DNA from: JAYPWI01 sp038135065
GTDB lineage: Bacteria > Actinomycetota > Acidimicrobiia > Acidimicrobiales > Poriferisodalaceae
Assembly (NCBI GenBank): GCA_038135065.1
Contig: JAYPWI010000021.1
Coordinates: 1-64,000 of the forward strand
DNA: 64,000 nt
Reading direction: 5' to 3'
How positions within the stretch are numbered: position 1 is the first letter of the stretch; each line of letters begins with the position of its first letter. Below are positions 49,663 through 58,331 of this stretch, one piece after another. Below the pieces are notes generated by a model that made no database searches, was not told the origin of the DNA, and was given only the letters and a program-made list of their open reading frames with translations. The translations under genes were made by a program, and so were the position numbers.

Positions 49663-52056
49663 ATGCTGTCGCATCTCCGCATCCTCGATCTGACAGACGA
49701 CCGGGGGCACCTGGCTGGCTTGCTGCTCGCCCAGCTCGGAGCCGAGGTCATCCATGTCGAACCACCGGGCGGCCATCGGCACCGTCACCTCGGTCCCTTC
49801 GTCGGTGGGGGCCACGACGGTGAGACGTCCGTGTCCCACCTGTCCCAGGATCGGGGGCGGCGATCCGTGGTGTGTGACCAGGACGGGTTGGTGGCCCTCG
49901 CTGCAACTGCTGACGGCCTCATCGAGTGTGGCGCACTGGATCTCGATCTCGACGCCGTGCGGACCGCCAACCCTGACCTGGTCACCGTATCGATCAGCCC
50001 CTACGGAGCGAGCGGACCGAAGGCCAGCTGGCCGGCCACCGACTTGACGATTGCTGCGTCCTCCGGGGCGATGTCCCTCACCGGCGACCCCGACCGGGCA
50101 CCGCTTCGGGTCAGTGAGCCGCAGACCTGGAACTACGCAGCGGCCGATGCAGCCGGTGCCCTGCTGGCCCTGCTGCACCATCGGGCCCGCTCGTCCCGGA
50201 CCCACCACGCTGATGTGAGTGCCCAGGTCGCGTTCCTGTCGGCCACCCAGTTCCAGATGATGTACGCCCTGCGCGATGACGGGGCCCAGAGCCCGGCGCG
50301 CCTTCCCGGAGGAGTCCAACTCGGGCCGTTCACCCTGCAGTTCGTCCACCCCTGCGCCGACGGCTACGTGACGGTCACCTTCCTCTTCGGTTCCATGATC
50401 GGCCCCTACACGGCCCGCCTGTTCCGCTGGATGGACGAGGAGGGGATGTGCCCACCTGACCTGGTCGACGAGGACTGGGTGACCTACGCCAACCGGGTGT
50501 TCGCCGGGGAGACCGGGCTCGACCAACTCCGTGACGGCACGGCAGCCATCGCCGCGTTCGTGGCCGGTCGAACCAAGGCCGAACTGCTCGCTGCGTCGAT
50601 GGATCGCAACCTGCTGATCGCCCCGATCACCGACACCCGGGACGTGCTCGATCTCGACCACCTCACCGAGCGGGGCTACTGGGACGACGCCGACCTGACC
50701 TCGGTGGGAGGACCCAGCAGGGTCAGGATGTGCGGACCCTTCGCTCGTCCCGACACGGGCACCACCCGGCTGGGGGCGGCCCCCCACCTCGGCGCCCACA
50801 CCGACGAGGTGATGGCCGACCTGACCCGTCGACCGGTTCCCGGTGGCGCGGAGGACATCGAACGGCCCCTGCAGGGGGTGAACGTGCTCGATTTCATGTG
50901 GGCGGTAGCCGGCCCCGACGCAACGAGAACCATGGCTGACCTCGGCGCGACGGTGGTGAAGATCGAGAGCGAGACCCGCCCCGACGTGCTCCGCGGCGCC
51001 GGGCCGTTCCGGGGCGAGGACGGCGACCCCGAGGGCGCCTTCCAGGTGCACTCGCTGAACGCAGGGAAGCTGGGCCTGGCCCTCGACATGAGCCACCCCG
51101 AGGCCCGGGAGGTCATCCTCGACCTGGTGCGTTGGGCCGACGTGGTGACCGACTCGTTCTCGGCCGGGGCCATGGTTCGCTGGGGCCTGGGTCCCGATGA
51201 CCTCCGCAAGGTGAACCCGGATCTGGTGATCTTCCAGTCGAACCTCATGGGTGACACGGGGCCGCTGGCTTCCTACGCCGGCTTCGGCACGATGGCCGCC
51301 GCCATCGCTGGGTTCTATCCCTTGACCGGTTGGCCGGATCGTATGCCGGCCGGTCCGTTCACCGCATTCACCGACTACATCTCGCCCAAGCTCAGCGTGG
51401 TGGTGTTGCTGGCCGCGCTCGAACACCGCAGGCGCACCGGGGAGGGGGTGTACATCGACTACTCGCAGCTGGAAGGGGCGCTGCACTTCCTGGGCCCTGC
51501 CTTCGTGCACGACGAGGCCAACGGCAATGTGCTCACCCGTTTGGGGAACCGCGACCGCCACATGGCGCCGCATGGGGTGTTTCCCTGCGCAGGCGACGAT
51601 CAATGGGTGGCGGTGGCCTGTGCCACCGATACCGAGTGGCGCGCCCTGGCTACCGTGATCGGTCGGTCGGACCTGGGGGCGTTGCCGCTCGAGGAGCGTC
51701 AGGCCAGAGCCGATGAGCTCGAGGGCCTCGTCGCCGCATGGACGACATCGCAGGATCCCCTCACCGCCCAGGACGCACTGATCACGGCAGGCGTGGCGGC
51801 CCACATGGTGCAACGAGCGCGTGACCTGCTCGTCGACCCACAATTCGTCCACCGCAACGTCTGGGTGGAGGTCCCCCACGCCACCTACGGACATTCCTGG
51901 GCGGAGGCCCAATCGTTCCGTGTCGACGGCATGTCGATCGAGCCACTGGCCAGCGCACCCACCTATGGGGAGCATTCGTACCTCGTGCTGTGCGACCTGC
52001 TGGGCTACGACCCGGACCGGTTCACCGAATTGGCCGTGGCCGACGTACTTCGCTGA
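49663..52056 (+). CDS. Tandem-domain CaiB/BaiF (family III) CoA-transferase
   Basis: Two fused CaiB/BaiF domains in 797 residues: domain 1 about 3-370 (LRILDLTDDRGHLAGLLLAQ, HVEPPGGH) and domain 2 about 405-790 (LQGVNVLDFMWAVAGPDATR, VKIESETRPDVLRG). Domain 1 keeps an Asp at the catalytic position (PATDLTIAASSG); domain 2 has Gly there (AGFGTMAAAIAG). This is the same asymmetry as in the gene at 46022, so they are probably related copies with different substrates. The ATG at 49663 has AAAGGG upstream; a TTG at 49642 is possible. It is followed by an LLM gene 33 nt on. Confidence 0.89.
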   Translation: MLSHLRILDLTDDRGHLAGLLLAQLGAEVIHVEPPGGHRHRHLGPFVGGGHDGETSVSHLSQDRGRRSVVCDQDGLVALAATADGLIECGALDLDLDAVRTANPDLVTVSISPYGASGPKASWPATDLTIAASSGAMSLTGDPDRAPLRVSEPQTWNYAAADAAGALLALLHHRARSSRTHHADVSAQVAFLSATQFQMMYALRDDGAQSPARLPGGVQLGPFTLQFVHPCADGYVTVTFLFGSMIGPYTARLFRWMDEEGMCPPDLVDEDWVTYANRVFAGETGLDQLRDGTAAIAAFVAGRTKAELLAASMDRNLLIAPITDTRDVLDLDHLTERGYWDDADLTSVGGPSRVRMCGPFARPDTGTTRLGAAPHLGAHTDEVMADLTRRPVPGGAEDIERPLQGVNVLDFMWAVAGPDATRTMADLGATVVKIESETRPDVLRGAGPFRGEDGDPEGAFQVHSLNAGKLGLALDMSHPEAREVILDLVRWADVVTDSFSAGAMVRWGLGPDDLRKVNPDLVIFQSNLMGDTGPLASYAGFGTMAAAIAGFYPLTGWPDRMPAGPFTAFTDYISPKLSVVVLLAALEHRRRTGEGVYIDYSQLEGALHFLGPAFVHDEANGNVLTRLGNRDRHMAPHGVFPCAGDDQWVAVACATDTEWRALATVIGRSDLGALPLEERQARADELEGLVAAWTTSQDPLTAQDALITAGVAAHMVQRARDLLVDPQFVHRNVWVEVPHATYGHSWAEAQSFRVDGMSIEPLASAPTYGEHSYLVLCDLLGYDPDRFTELAVADVLR

Positions 52057-52076
52057 CGCCGCAGGGTCGGCGGGAC

Positions 52077-52082
52077 TAGGTT
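52077..52082 (+). promoter_or_regulatory. Leaderless-type -10 box for the LLM gene at 52090
   Basis: TAGGTT, then 7 nt, then the ATG at 52090. It gives the LLM gene its own promoter within the CaiB-LLM-hisC row. Confidence 0.5.
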
Positions 52083-52089
52083 GCCCGCC

Positions 52090-52956
52090 ATGGCAGACCA
52101 GCGACGTCTCGGGGTGATGTTCAACACCGATCGTATGGACGGTGAGGCCTTGGTGGCGTTCGCCCGGCAGGTGGAAGCGACGGGGATCGACACCATGTGG
52201 GTCCCTGAGTTGTTCGGGCGGGAACCCTTCGTGGCCTCGGCTCATCTGCTGGCGTGCACCGACACCTTGCGGGTGGCTACGGGCATCGCCAACGTCTACG
52301 CGCGGGACGCCGTGGCCGCTGCGGCGGGGGCAGCCAGCCTGGCCGAGTTCTCTGCAGGGCGCTTCGTGCTCGGCCTCGGGGTGTCCAACGCCGGCCTGGC
52401 CGGAGCCCGGGGCCATGCCTGGGAGCCCCCGGTCGAGCGCCTCGCCGACTACCTGGACGCCATCGCGGCAGCCCCCGTCCAGGTCCCCGGTGATCTGCGG
52501 GCCCCCGTTCACGTTGCCGCTCACGGTCCCCGCATGCTCGAGATGGCGGTCGCCAAGTCGGACGGGATCAACACCATCCTGCAGAACCCCGATCACACCG
52601 CATCGGTCAGGGCACTGCTGTCGGACGATCAGGCCCTGAACGTGACCCAGATGTGCCTGCTGTGCGAGGACCCCACCGAAGCGCGTCGCCTCGCCCGTCG
52701 GGCTCTGGCCTTCTACGTGAACCTGGACTACTACCACCGGGCCTGGCGGGCCCTGGGGTTCGACGACACCGATTTCGTCGACGGCGGAAGCGACCGACTC
52801 GTGGACACGATGGTCGCCTGGGGCGGACCGGATGAGGTGCGAGCCCGGGTGGACGAGCACCTCGATGCGGGGGCGTCCGAGCTCGTGGTGATCCCCCTGA
52901 ATCCCGGTGGTGGGGCCGCCCCTCATTGGCCCGTGCTCGAGGCGCTCGCCGGCTGA
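52090..52956 (+). CDS. LLM-class F420-dependent oxidoreductase
   Basis: Short luciferase-like barrel of 288 residues: RLGVMFNTDRMDGEALVAFA, IDTMWVPELFGREPFVAS (about 37-54), VATGIANVYARDAVAAAAGA, AGRFVLGLGVSNAGLAGARG and a C-terminal DAGASELVVIPLNP. The length and the GIANVYARD motif are usual for F420-type members. Second partner of the plus-strand CoA-transferase. Substrate unknown. Confidence 0.85.
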   Translation: MADQRRLGVMFNTDRMDGEALVAFARQVEATGIDTMWVPELFGREPFVASAHLLACTDTLRVATGIANVYARDAVAAAAGAASLAEFSAGRFVLGLGVSNAGLAGARGHAWEPPVERLADYLDAIAAAPVQVPGDLRAPVHVAAHGPRMLEMAVAKSDGINTILQNPDHTASVRALLSDDQALNVTQMCLLCEDPTEARRLARRALAFYVNLDYYHRAWRALGFDDTDFVDGGSDRLVDTMVAWGGPDEVRARVDEHLDAGASELVVIPLNPGGGAAPHWPVLEALAG

Positions 52957-52989
52957 CGTCCGGGCAGGGCAGGTCGACCGTTTGGCCTC

Positions 52990-52995
52990 TATTCT
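52990..52995 (+). promoter_or_regulatory. Leaderless-type -10 box for hisC
   Basis: TATTCT, then GCGGGCC (7 nt), then the ATG at 53003. Confidence 0.55.
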
Positions 52996-53002
52996 GCGGG
53001 CC

Positions 53003-54091
53003 ATGAGTGGACGCCCACGCGCCGTCGTCGATGGCCTGCCCCAGTACAAGCCCGGAAAGTCTGCTGCTCAGGCTGCTGAGGAGCACCAGATCGACGAGGC
53101 CATCAAGTTGGCCTCCAACGAGATCTCCTATGGCCCCTTGCCGTCGGTGGCTGCGGCCATCGCCGACGCCGTGACAGGTGTGAATCGCTACCCCGATCAC
53201 CGCGGGCTCGAGTTGCGGGCCGCCCTGGCCCAGCGGTGTGGGGTGGAGGTGGACCAGGTCACCGTGGGGTGTGGCTCTGTCGGTCTGCTCCAGCAACTGT
53301 TCCTGGCCTATGTGGATGCCGGTGACGAGGTCGTGTACCCGTGGCGGTCCTTCGAGGTCCACCCTGTCTTCAGCGCCATTGCCGGCGCCCGGCCCGTCAC
53401 CGTGCCCCTGGTGGACCAGGCCTTCGACCTCGACGCCGTTGCCGCTGCGGTGACCGCCTCGACCAAGTGCGTGATCCTGTCCACCCCGAACAACCCCACG
53501 GGAACCGTGTGTTCGACCCAGGACCTCCGGGGCCTTCTCGAACGGGTACCCCAGGACGTGGTGGTCGTCATCGACGAGGCGTATCGGGAGTTCGTCACTG
53601 ATCCCGCAGTGGGGGACCCGGTGGTGGAACTCCTTCCCCACTTCAGCAACGCCGTCGTGTTCCGGACCTTCTCCAAGGCCTACGGCCTGGCCAGCCTGCG
53701 GGTCGGCTATGCCATCGGTGATCCCGAGGTGATCGGGGCGCTCGACAAGGTCGCCCTGCCCTTCCTGGTCAACGGTCTCGCCCAGACGGCGGCCATCGCC
53801 TCTCTGTCGAGCGACGCCGAACGCGAACTGGCCGACAGGGTCGCCACCATCGTTGTCGAGCGGGAGCGGGTGGCCGACGAACTCGAGGCCCGTGGTTGGC
53901 CCATCACGAGGGGCCAGGCGAACTTCGTGTGGATGCCGGTCGGGGACCGAGCGGCCGGTCTGTGCCAGCGGTTGGAGGCGGCTGGTGTGGTGACCCGACC
54001 CTTCGAGGGGGAAGGCATCCGGGTCACTATTGGATCGGTCGAGGAGAACGACCGCTTCCTCGGGGCGGTGGGTGCTCCTGAGCTCTCCTGA
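53003..54091 (+). CDS. hisC: Histidinol-phosphate aminotransferase family
   Basis: PLP-dependent fold-type I aminotransferase of 362 residues: KLASNEISYGPLPSVAAAIA, NRYPDHRGLELRAALA, VTVGCGSVGLLQQLF, STPNNPTGTVCS, DEAYREFVTDP and FSKAYGLASLRVGYAIGD with the PLP Lys in SKAYG. In such stand-alone genes the enzyme can act on histidinol phosphate or aromatic amino acids (Pat). No other his genes are nearby, so an aromatic aminotransferase role is possible. It has its own -10 box and is convergent with the CapA-like gene. Confidence 0.88.
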   Translation: MSGRPRAVVDGLPQYKPGKSAAQAAEEHQIDEAIKLASNEISYGPLPSVAAAIADAVTGVNRYPDHRGLELRAALAQRCGVEVDQVTVGCGSVGLLQQLFLAYVDAGDEVVYPWRSFEVHPVFSAIAGARPVTVPLVDQAFDLDAVAAAVTASTKCVILSTPNNPTGTVCSTQDLRGLLERVPQDVVVVIDEAYREFVTDPAVGDPVVELLPHFSNAVVFRTFSKAYGLASLRVGYAIGDPEVIGALDKVALPFLVNGLAQTAAIASLSSDAERELADRVATIVVERERVADELEARGWPITRGQANFVWMPVGDRAAGLCQRLEAAGVVTRPFEGEGIRVTIGSVEENDRFLGAVGAPELS

Positions 54092-54093
54092 CC

Positions 54094-55368
54094 TCAGCGA
54101 GGAGTCGGGACAGGGGATCCGAGCAGCCCGAGGCTGTCGACCGTGCGCCGTAGCGAGGCGTCGAGCCTGCTTTGCAACCAGCGCTCACTGCTGGCGTCGA
54201 GCCGCGCAAGGGTCGATACCACGGGGATGATCCGCATTGTGGGCCGGTCGACCATGGTGGGAGTGATGGTGTAGCCGAGCACGCTGACTCCGTCCGGCCC
54301 GTCACCAATCTCCACGGTCACGATGACACCGTCCTGGCTGTACGCGGTACAGCAGGTGGGCTCCTGGTTGCTGAGGAAGTTCCCCAGTCCGTAGAGCACG
54401 AGGGTGTCACCGATCACGTCGACGGGTTGGATGACGTGGGCGTGGTGGCCGACCACGAGATCGACGGCTGGTGCGATGTCTGTGGCCCACTGCACCTGGA
54501 GCGACGACGGTGAGCGCTGGTACTCGTTGCCCCAGTGCATGCTGGCCACGACGAATTCGGCCCCTGCGGCCCTGGCCAACAGTGCATCGGCGGCTACCAC
54601 TGCGGGGTCGATGAGACGGACCTCCCAAGGGTCCGGCTCGAAGCCGTTCACCCCATAGGTGTAGGAAAGGTGGGCAATCTCGATCCCTCCGGCCGAGTAG
54701 CGGGCGACTCGCCCGGCGTCCTCGCTCCGTGCGGCGGTTCCCGTGTGGCCCAAGCCAGCTGACCTCATCGCGGCGATCGTCGCAGCGACCCCGGATGACC
54801 CCTGGTCGAAGCTGTGGTTGGAGGCCAGTGAGCACCCGTCGAAACCCGCTGCTGCGAGGGCAACCGCCAGTTCAGCGGGTCCGTTGAAGCGGGGGAATGG
54901 CTGGAAGGTTCCCCCCTCGGCCAGGGGCGACTCCAGGTGACACAACGCCAGGTCGGCGGCTGACAGTGTGGGGGCGACATCGGCGAACATCGGACCGAAG
55001 TCGAATTCGAGGTTGCTGTCCCTGGCGTAGGCGGCGGCGACCCGACCGACTGCCTGATGGGTGATGATGTCACCGCTGACTGCGATGGTGGCTCGTCGGG
55101 TGGGAACCATCGTCGTGGGGGGCACTTCGGCAGGTCCCGCCCCGTCGGGTGAACGGTCGATCGGTGCCTCAGCTGGTGGGATTGTGCTTGGAAGCGTGGC
55201 GGTCGGCAGGGGGGCCGTCCCCACAGCTACGGCCTGGTCGGCGGGCCGTGCAGGGGACGCGTCTGCTAGGGCGGGGGCTGGGGTCCGGCGGCCCTGGGCG
55301 GCGAGAACGATGGCCGCCCCAACCACAAGGGCAACGAGGAGCATCCACCACCGACGGCCAGCATGCAC
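54094..55368 (-). CDS. CapA-family protein (poly-gamma-glutamate/capsule synthesis protein), membrane-anchored
   Basis: Protein of 424 residues. Residues 7-24 (WWMLLVALVVGAAIVLAA) form a signal anchor, followed by a Pro/Ala/Thr-rich linker to about residue 90. The calcineurin-like CapA domain has AVSGDIITHQAVGR, LCHLESPLAEGG, SLASNHSFDQG, VVASMHWGNEYQRSPSSLQ, VVGHHAHVIQPV and YGLGNFLSNQ, all standard metal-site motifs of the family. It probably acts outside the membrane on a cell-wall or polymer substrate; no pgs/cap genes are adjacent. The GTG at 55368 follows a TAGGAT box by 7 nt. Confidence 0.88.
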   Translation of the reverse strand: MHAGRRWWMLLVALVVGAAIVLAAQGRRTPAPALADASPARPADQAVAVGTAPLPTATLPSTIPPAEAPIDRSPDGAGPAEVPPTTMVPTRRATIAVSGDIITHQAVGRVAAAYARDSNLEFDFGPMFADVAPTLSAADLALCHLESPLAEGGTFQPFPRFNGPAELAVALAAAGFDGCSLASNHSFDQGSSGVAATIAAMRSAGLGHTGTAARSEDAGRVARYSAGGIEIAHLSYTYGVNGFEPDPWEVRLIDPAVVAADALLARAAGAEFVVASMHWGNEYQRSPSSLQVQWATDIAPAVDLVVGHHAHVIQPVDVIGDTLVLYGLGNFLSNQEPTCCTAYSQDGVIVTVEIGDGPDGVSVLGYTITPTMVDRPTMRIIPVVSTLARLDASSERWLQSRLDASLRRTVDSLGLLGSPVPTPR

Positions 55369-55375
55369 GGGGCGA

Positions 55376-55381
55376 ATCCTA
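55376..55381 (-). promoter_or_regulatory. Leaderless-type -10 box for the CapA-like gene
   Basis: TAGGAT, then TCGCCCC (7 nt), then the GTG at 55368. Confidence 0.5.
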
Positions 55382-55461
55382 GGGGCGTTCGACTCCCGTG
55401 GCGTCCACCGTTGCGCCTACCCTTGGCTCGGTTCGCGCAGCAACGATGTTGGAGGTCGGCG

Positions 55462-56889
55462 GTGTTCATCAACGGCGAATGGGTGGATGCCCACTCGGGA
55501 GCAACCTTCGAGGTCACCAACCCGGCTACTGGCGAGGTCATCGGTACCGTGCCCGACGGTGGGGCATCCGACGCGACGGCGGCCATCGATGCGGCCCACG
55601 CGGCCTTCTCCCAGTGGTCCCGCACCACTGCCTACGAGCGATCCCGCATCCTGTACCGGGCGTGGCAGTTGATGACCGAGCGGGCCGAGGACCTGGCCCG
55701 GCTCATGACGATCGAGCAGGGAAAGCCGCTGCGTGCATCGAGAGCCGAGGTGGCCTACGCCTCGGATTTCCTGATCTGGTTCGCCGAGGAGGCCAAGCGG
55801 GTCACTGGGGAGTGGTTGCCGTCGCAGCGACCCGACCAGCGGTTCCTGTCGGTCAAAGCCCCCGTCGGGGTGGTGGGGGCCATCACCCCGTGGAACTACC
55901 CGATCTCCATGCTGACCCGGAAGATGGGCCCGGCCCTGGCCGCAGGCTGCACGGTGGTCCTCAAGCCGGCCGAGGCCACCCCGCTGTGTGCGAAGGCCAC
56001 CTACGAGGTGTTCGTCGACGCCGGTGTGCCTGCCGGGGTGATCAACATGGTGACCGCGTCGGATCCTCGGCCGATCGGCGACGTGCTCACCTCCGACCCT
56101 CGGGTTGCCAAGCTGACCTTCACCGGAAGCACGGCAGTGGGCCGCCAGTTGGCAGCCAAGTCGGCGGGCAACCTGCAGCGCATCTCGGTGGAGCTGGGTG
56201 GCCACGCCCCCTTCATCGTGTTTCCCGATGCTGACCCCGAACACGCGGCCAAGGGCGCAGCGGCCCTCAAGTTCCTCAATGCAGGACAGGCCTGCATCTC
56301 ACCGAACCGCCTCTACGTCCACGAGGACCATGCCGAGGCGTTCTCCACCGTGCTCTGTGATCGGGTGTCCCGCTTGGCAACGGGCAACGGCCTCGAGGAC
56401 GGCATCGGTGTGGGTCCGCTGGTGAACGAGGCCGCAGTGGCCAAGGTGGAGGCTCAGGTGGAGGATGCTCGGTCCAAGGGGGCCGGTGTCCCGGTGGGAG
56501 GCGGCCGGCTGGTCGAAGGTCCGCTGGGTGCCGGTCATTTCTTCGCTCCGACCGTGCTGACCGGTGTCCAGGACGGGATGACCATCTACCGCGAGGAGAC
56601 CTTCGGTCCGGTGGCTCCGGTCATCACCTACCGGGACCCCGACGAGGTCATCGAGGCGGCGAACGACACCAACTATGGGTTGGCCGCCTACGTCTACACC
56701 CGTGATATCGGTACGGCGATGCGGGCCTTCGAGGCGTTGCGGTTCGGCATCATCGGGATCAACGACGTCAACCCGACCTCGGCCTCGGTGCCCTTCGGTG
56801 GCATGGGCGACTCGGGCATCGGACGAGAGGGCGGCCACGAGGGGATCGACGAGTACCTCGAGACGAAGACGGGTGGCTTCGCCATCTGA
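55462..56889 (+). CDS. NAD(P)-dependent aldehyde dehydrogenase, succinate-semialdehyde dehydrogenase-like
   Basis: Oxidises an aldehyde to the acid. The 475 residues include VFINGEWVDAHSGATFEVTN, ITPWNYPISMLTRKMGPALA, KPAEATPLCA, FTGSTAVGRQLA, ELGGHAPFIV (catalytic Glu), NAGQACISPNR (catalytic Cys) and EETFGPVAPVITY. The closest style is GabD-type succinate-semialdehyde dehydrogenase. It could oxidise aldehydes made from the amines released by the convergent decarboxylase, but this is a guess. The GTG at 55462 has GGAGG 6 nt upstream, and homology begins there. Confidence 0.88.
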   Translation: MFINGEWVDAHSGATFEVTNPATGEVIGTVPDGGASDATAAIDAAHAAFSQWSRTTAYERSRILYRAWQLMTERAEDLARLMTIEQGKPLRASRAEVAYASDFLIWFAEEAKRVTGEWLPSQRPDQRFLSVKAPVGVVGAITPWNYPISMLTRKMGPALAAGCTVVLKPAEATPLCAKATYEVFVDAGVPAGVINMVTASDPRPIGDVLTSDPRVAKLTFTGSTAVGRQLAAKSAGNLQRISVELGGHAPFIVFPDADPEHAAKGAAALKFLNAGQACISPNRLYVHEDHAEAFSTVLCDRVSRLATGNGLEDGIGVGPLVNEAAVAKVEAQVEDARSKGAGVPVGGGRLVEGPLGAGHFFAPTVLTGVQDGMTIYREETFGPVAPVITYRDPDEVIEAANDTNYGLAAYVYTRDIGTAMRAFEALRFGIIGINDVNPTSASVPFGGMGDSGIGREGGHEGIDEYLETKTGGFAI

Positions 56890-56907
56890 GCCGCGTTTGG
56901 GCGCGGC
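56890..56907. terminator. Short hairpin between convergent aldehyde dehydrogenase and decarboxylase genes
   Basis: GCCGCG and CGCGGC form a 6-bp stem around a TTTGGG loop, directly after the aldehyde dehydrogenase stop and before the decarboxylase stop on the other strand. No U-tract follows. Confidence 0.35.
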
Positions 56908-56912
56908 GGCGC

Positions 56913-58331
56913 TCACCCGTGGCGGTCGATCAGGCCCCACAGGTGCTCGAGGTGGCGCCACTCTGCCCGAGCCTGACCGATGGACACCCTGATCATCGGC
57001 CGGTCCTCGAGCACCGACGGTGTCCAATACACCTCGTTGGTCGCGTTGACCGCTGCGGCGAGGGCCGATGTTGCCTCGTCGCCTGCCGTGCATCGGAAAC
57101 ACACCAGGGCGAAGGGGTGGGGGGCCACCAGTTCGAAGCGGGGGTCGGCCTCGAGGCGGGCCGCCAGCTCGTCGGCCATCGCCACGTGGTGGCGGATGAG
57201 GTCCCGGATGCCCTCGGCCCCGTAGGACCGCAGCACCCACCACAGCTTCAGCGACCGGAACCGCCTGCCCAGGGGCACATGCCAGTCTCGGTAATCGATG
57301 ACGGCACCCGACGCACTGGCTTCGTTGCGCAGATACGGGGGCAGGATGCTCAGGCAGTCGAGGAGGGGCTTGCGGTCGGCGACGTAGAACACCGAGCAGT
57401 CGAAGTTCACCAGCATCCACTTGTGCGGGTTGAAGGTGTAGCTGTCGACGAGTTCCACCCCGTCCTGGTGGTGGCGGAACTCCGGGCAGATCATCGCCGT
57501 GCCTGCGTACGCAGCATCCACGTGGTGCCACATTCCGTGGGCGGCGGCCACTTCGGAGATGGCCTGCAGGGGGTCGACCCCCGTGGTCCCCGTGGTGCCG
57601 ATGGCCGACCCGACGAAGCACGGTACGAGCCCGGCGGCGATGTCGTCCTCGACGGCCCGGGCGAGCGCCGGCGCCGACATGGCTTGGTCGCCGTCCACTT
57701 CGATCAGTCGGAGGTGCCGGTATCCGGCAACGGTCGCTCCCTTCTCGATGGAGCTGTGGGCCTGGGCCGAGGTGTACGCGACGAGGCTGGCCGGATCCGC
57801 TCCGGCTTCGACCGCCCGGTGACGGGCCACGACGAGGGCCGTATGGGTCGAATCCGAAGCGCTCATCTGGAGCACCCCGCCGCCGGCCCCTGTCGTCTTC
57901 CAGCCCTGAGGAAGGTCGAGGAGGTCGACCAGCCAGTCCACGACGGCGCTCTCCACCTCAGTGCAGGCCGGCGAGGTCGACCACATCATCCCCTGGACGC
58001 CCAGTCCGGCTGCCGCGAGCTCTGCCAGCACCGAAGGCGGGGACGAGTTGGCCGGGAAGAAGGCGTACCAATTCGGATGTTGCCAGTGGGTGATCCCGGG
58101 CATCACGACCCGGTCGAGGTCGGCCAGGATGTCCTCGAAGGGTTCGGGCTCCTCGGGCGCACGGTCCGGGATGGCCGCCCGGATCTCCCCGGGCTCGACC
58201 CTCGAGACCACGGGCATGTCCTCGACGTTGTCGAAGTAGTCGGCCAGCCAGTCGATGAGAGCGTGTCCATGGCGGCGGAATTCGTCCGCCGTCATGTGGG
58301 TCGGCCCCGTGGTGGGCGGTTGTCCGCTCAC
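56913..58331 (-). CDS. Aromatic-L-amino-acid decarboxylase-like PLP enzyme (group II)
   Basis: Group II pyridoxal decarboxylase of 472 residues: MPGITHWQHPNWYAFFPANS, GLGVQGMMWSTSPACTEVES, YTSAQAHSSIEKGATVAGY, HVDAAYAGTAMICPEFRHH and the PLP Lys in FNPHKWMLVNFDC. The sequence is of the DOPA/tyrosine/tryptophan decarboxylase type, making an aromatic amine and CO2. The substrate is inferred. Its start overlaps the stop of the LLM gene by 4 nt, so the two form an operon. Confidence 0.91.
   Translation of the reverse strand: MSGQPPTTGPTHMTADEFRRHGHALIDWLADYFDNVEDMPVVSRVEPGEIRAAIPDRAPEEPEPFEDILADLDRVVMPGITHWQHPNWYAFFPANSSPPSVLAELAAAGLGVQGMMWSTSPACTEVESAVVDWLVDLLDLPQGWKTTGAGGGVLQMSASDSTHTALVVARHRAVEAGADPASLVAYTSAQAHSSIEKGATVAGYRHLRLIEVDGDQAMSAPALARAVEDDIAAGLVPCFVGSAIGTTGTTGVDPLQAISEVAAAHGMWHHVDAAYAGTAMICPEFRHHQDGVELVDSYTFNPHKWMLVNFDCSVFYVADRKPLLDCLSILPPYLRNEASASGAVIDYRDWHVPLGRRFRSLKLWWVLRSYGAEGIRDLIRHHVAMADELAARLEADPRFELVAPHPFALVCFRCTAGDEATSALAAAVNATNEVYWTPSVLEDRPMIRVSIGQARAEWRHLEHLWGLIDRHG

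Noticed and set aside
48382..53049. A 1555-codon open frame on the minus strand
   Set aside because: Only the last 403 codons (from ATG 49593) match a protein family. The rest is antisense to the plus-strand CoA-transferase and LLM genes, a usual effect of high GC content.
55462..56889. The aldehyde dehydrogenase as BoxD
   Set aside because: It is about 50 residues shorter than BoxD, resembles succinate-semialdehyde dehydrogenases, and lies 24 kb from the box genes.
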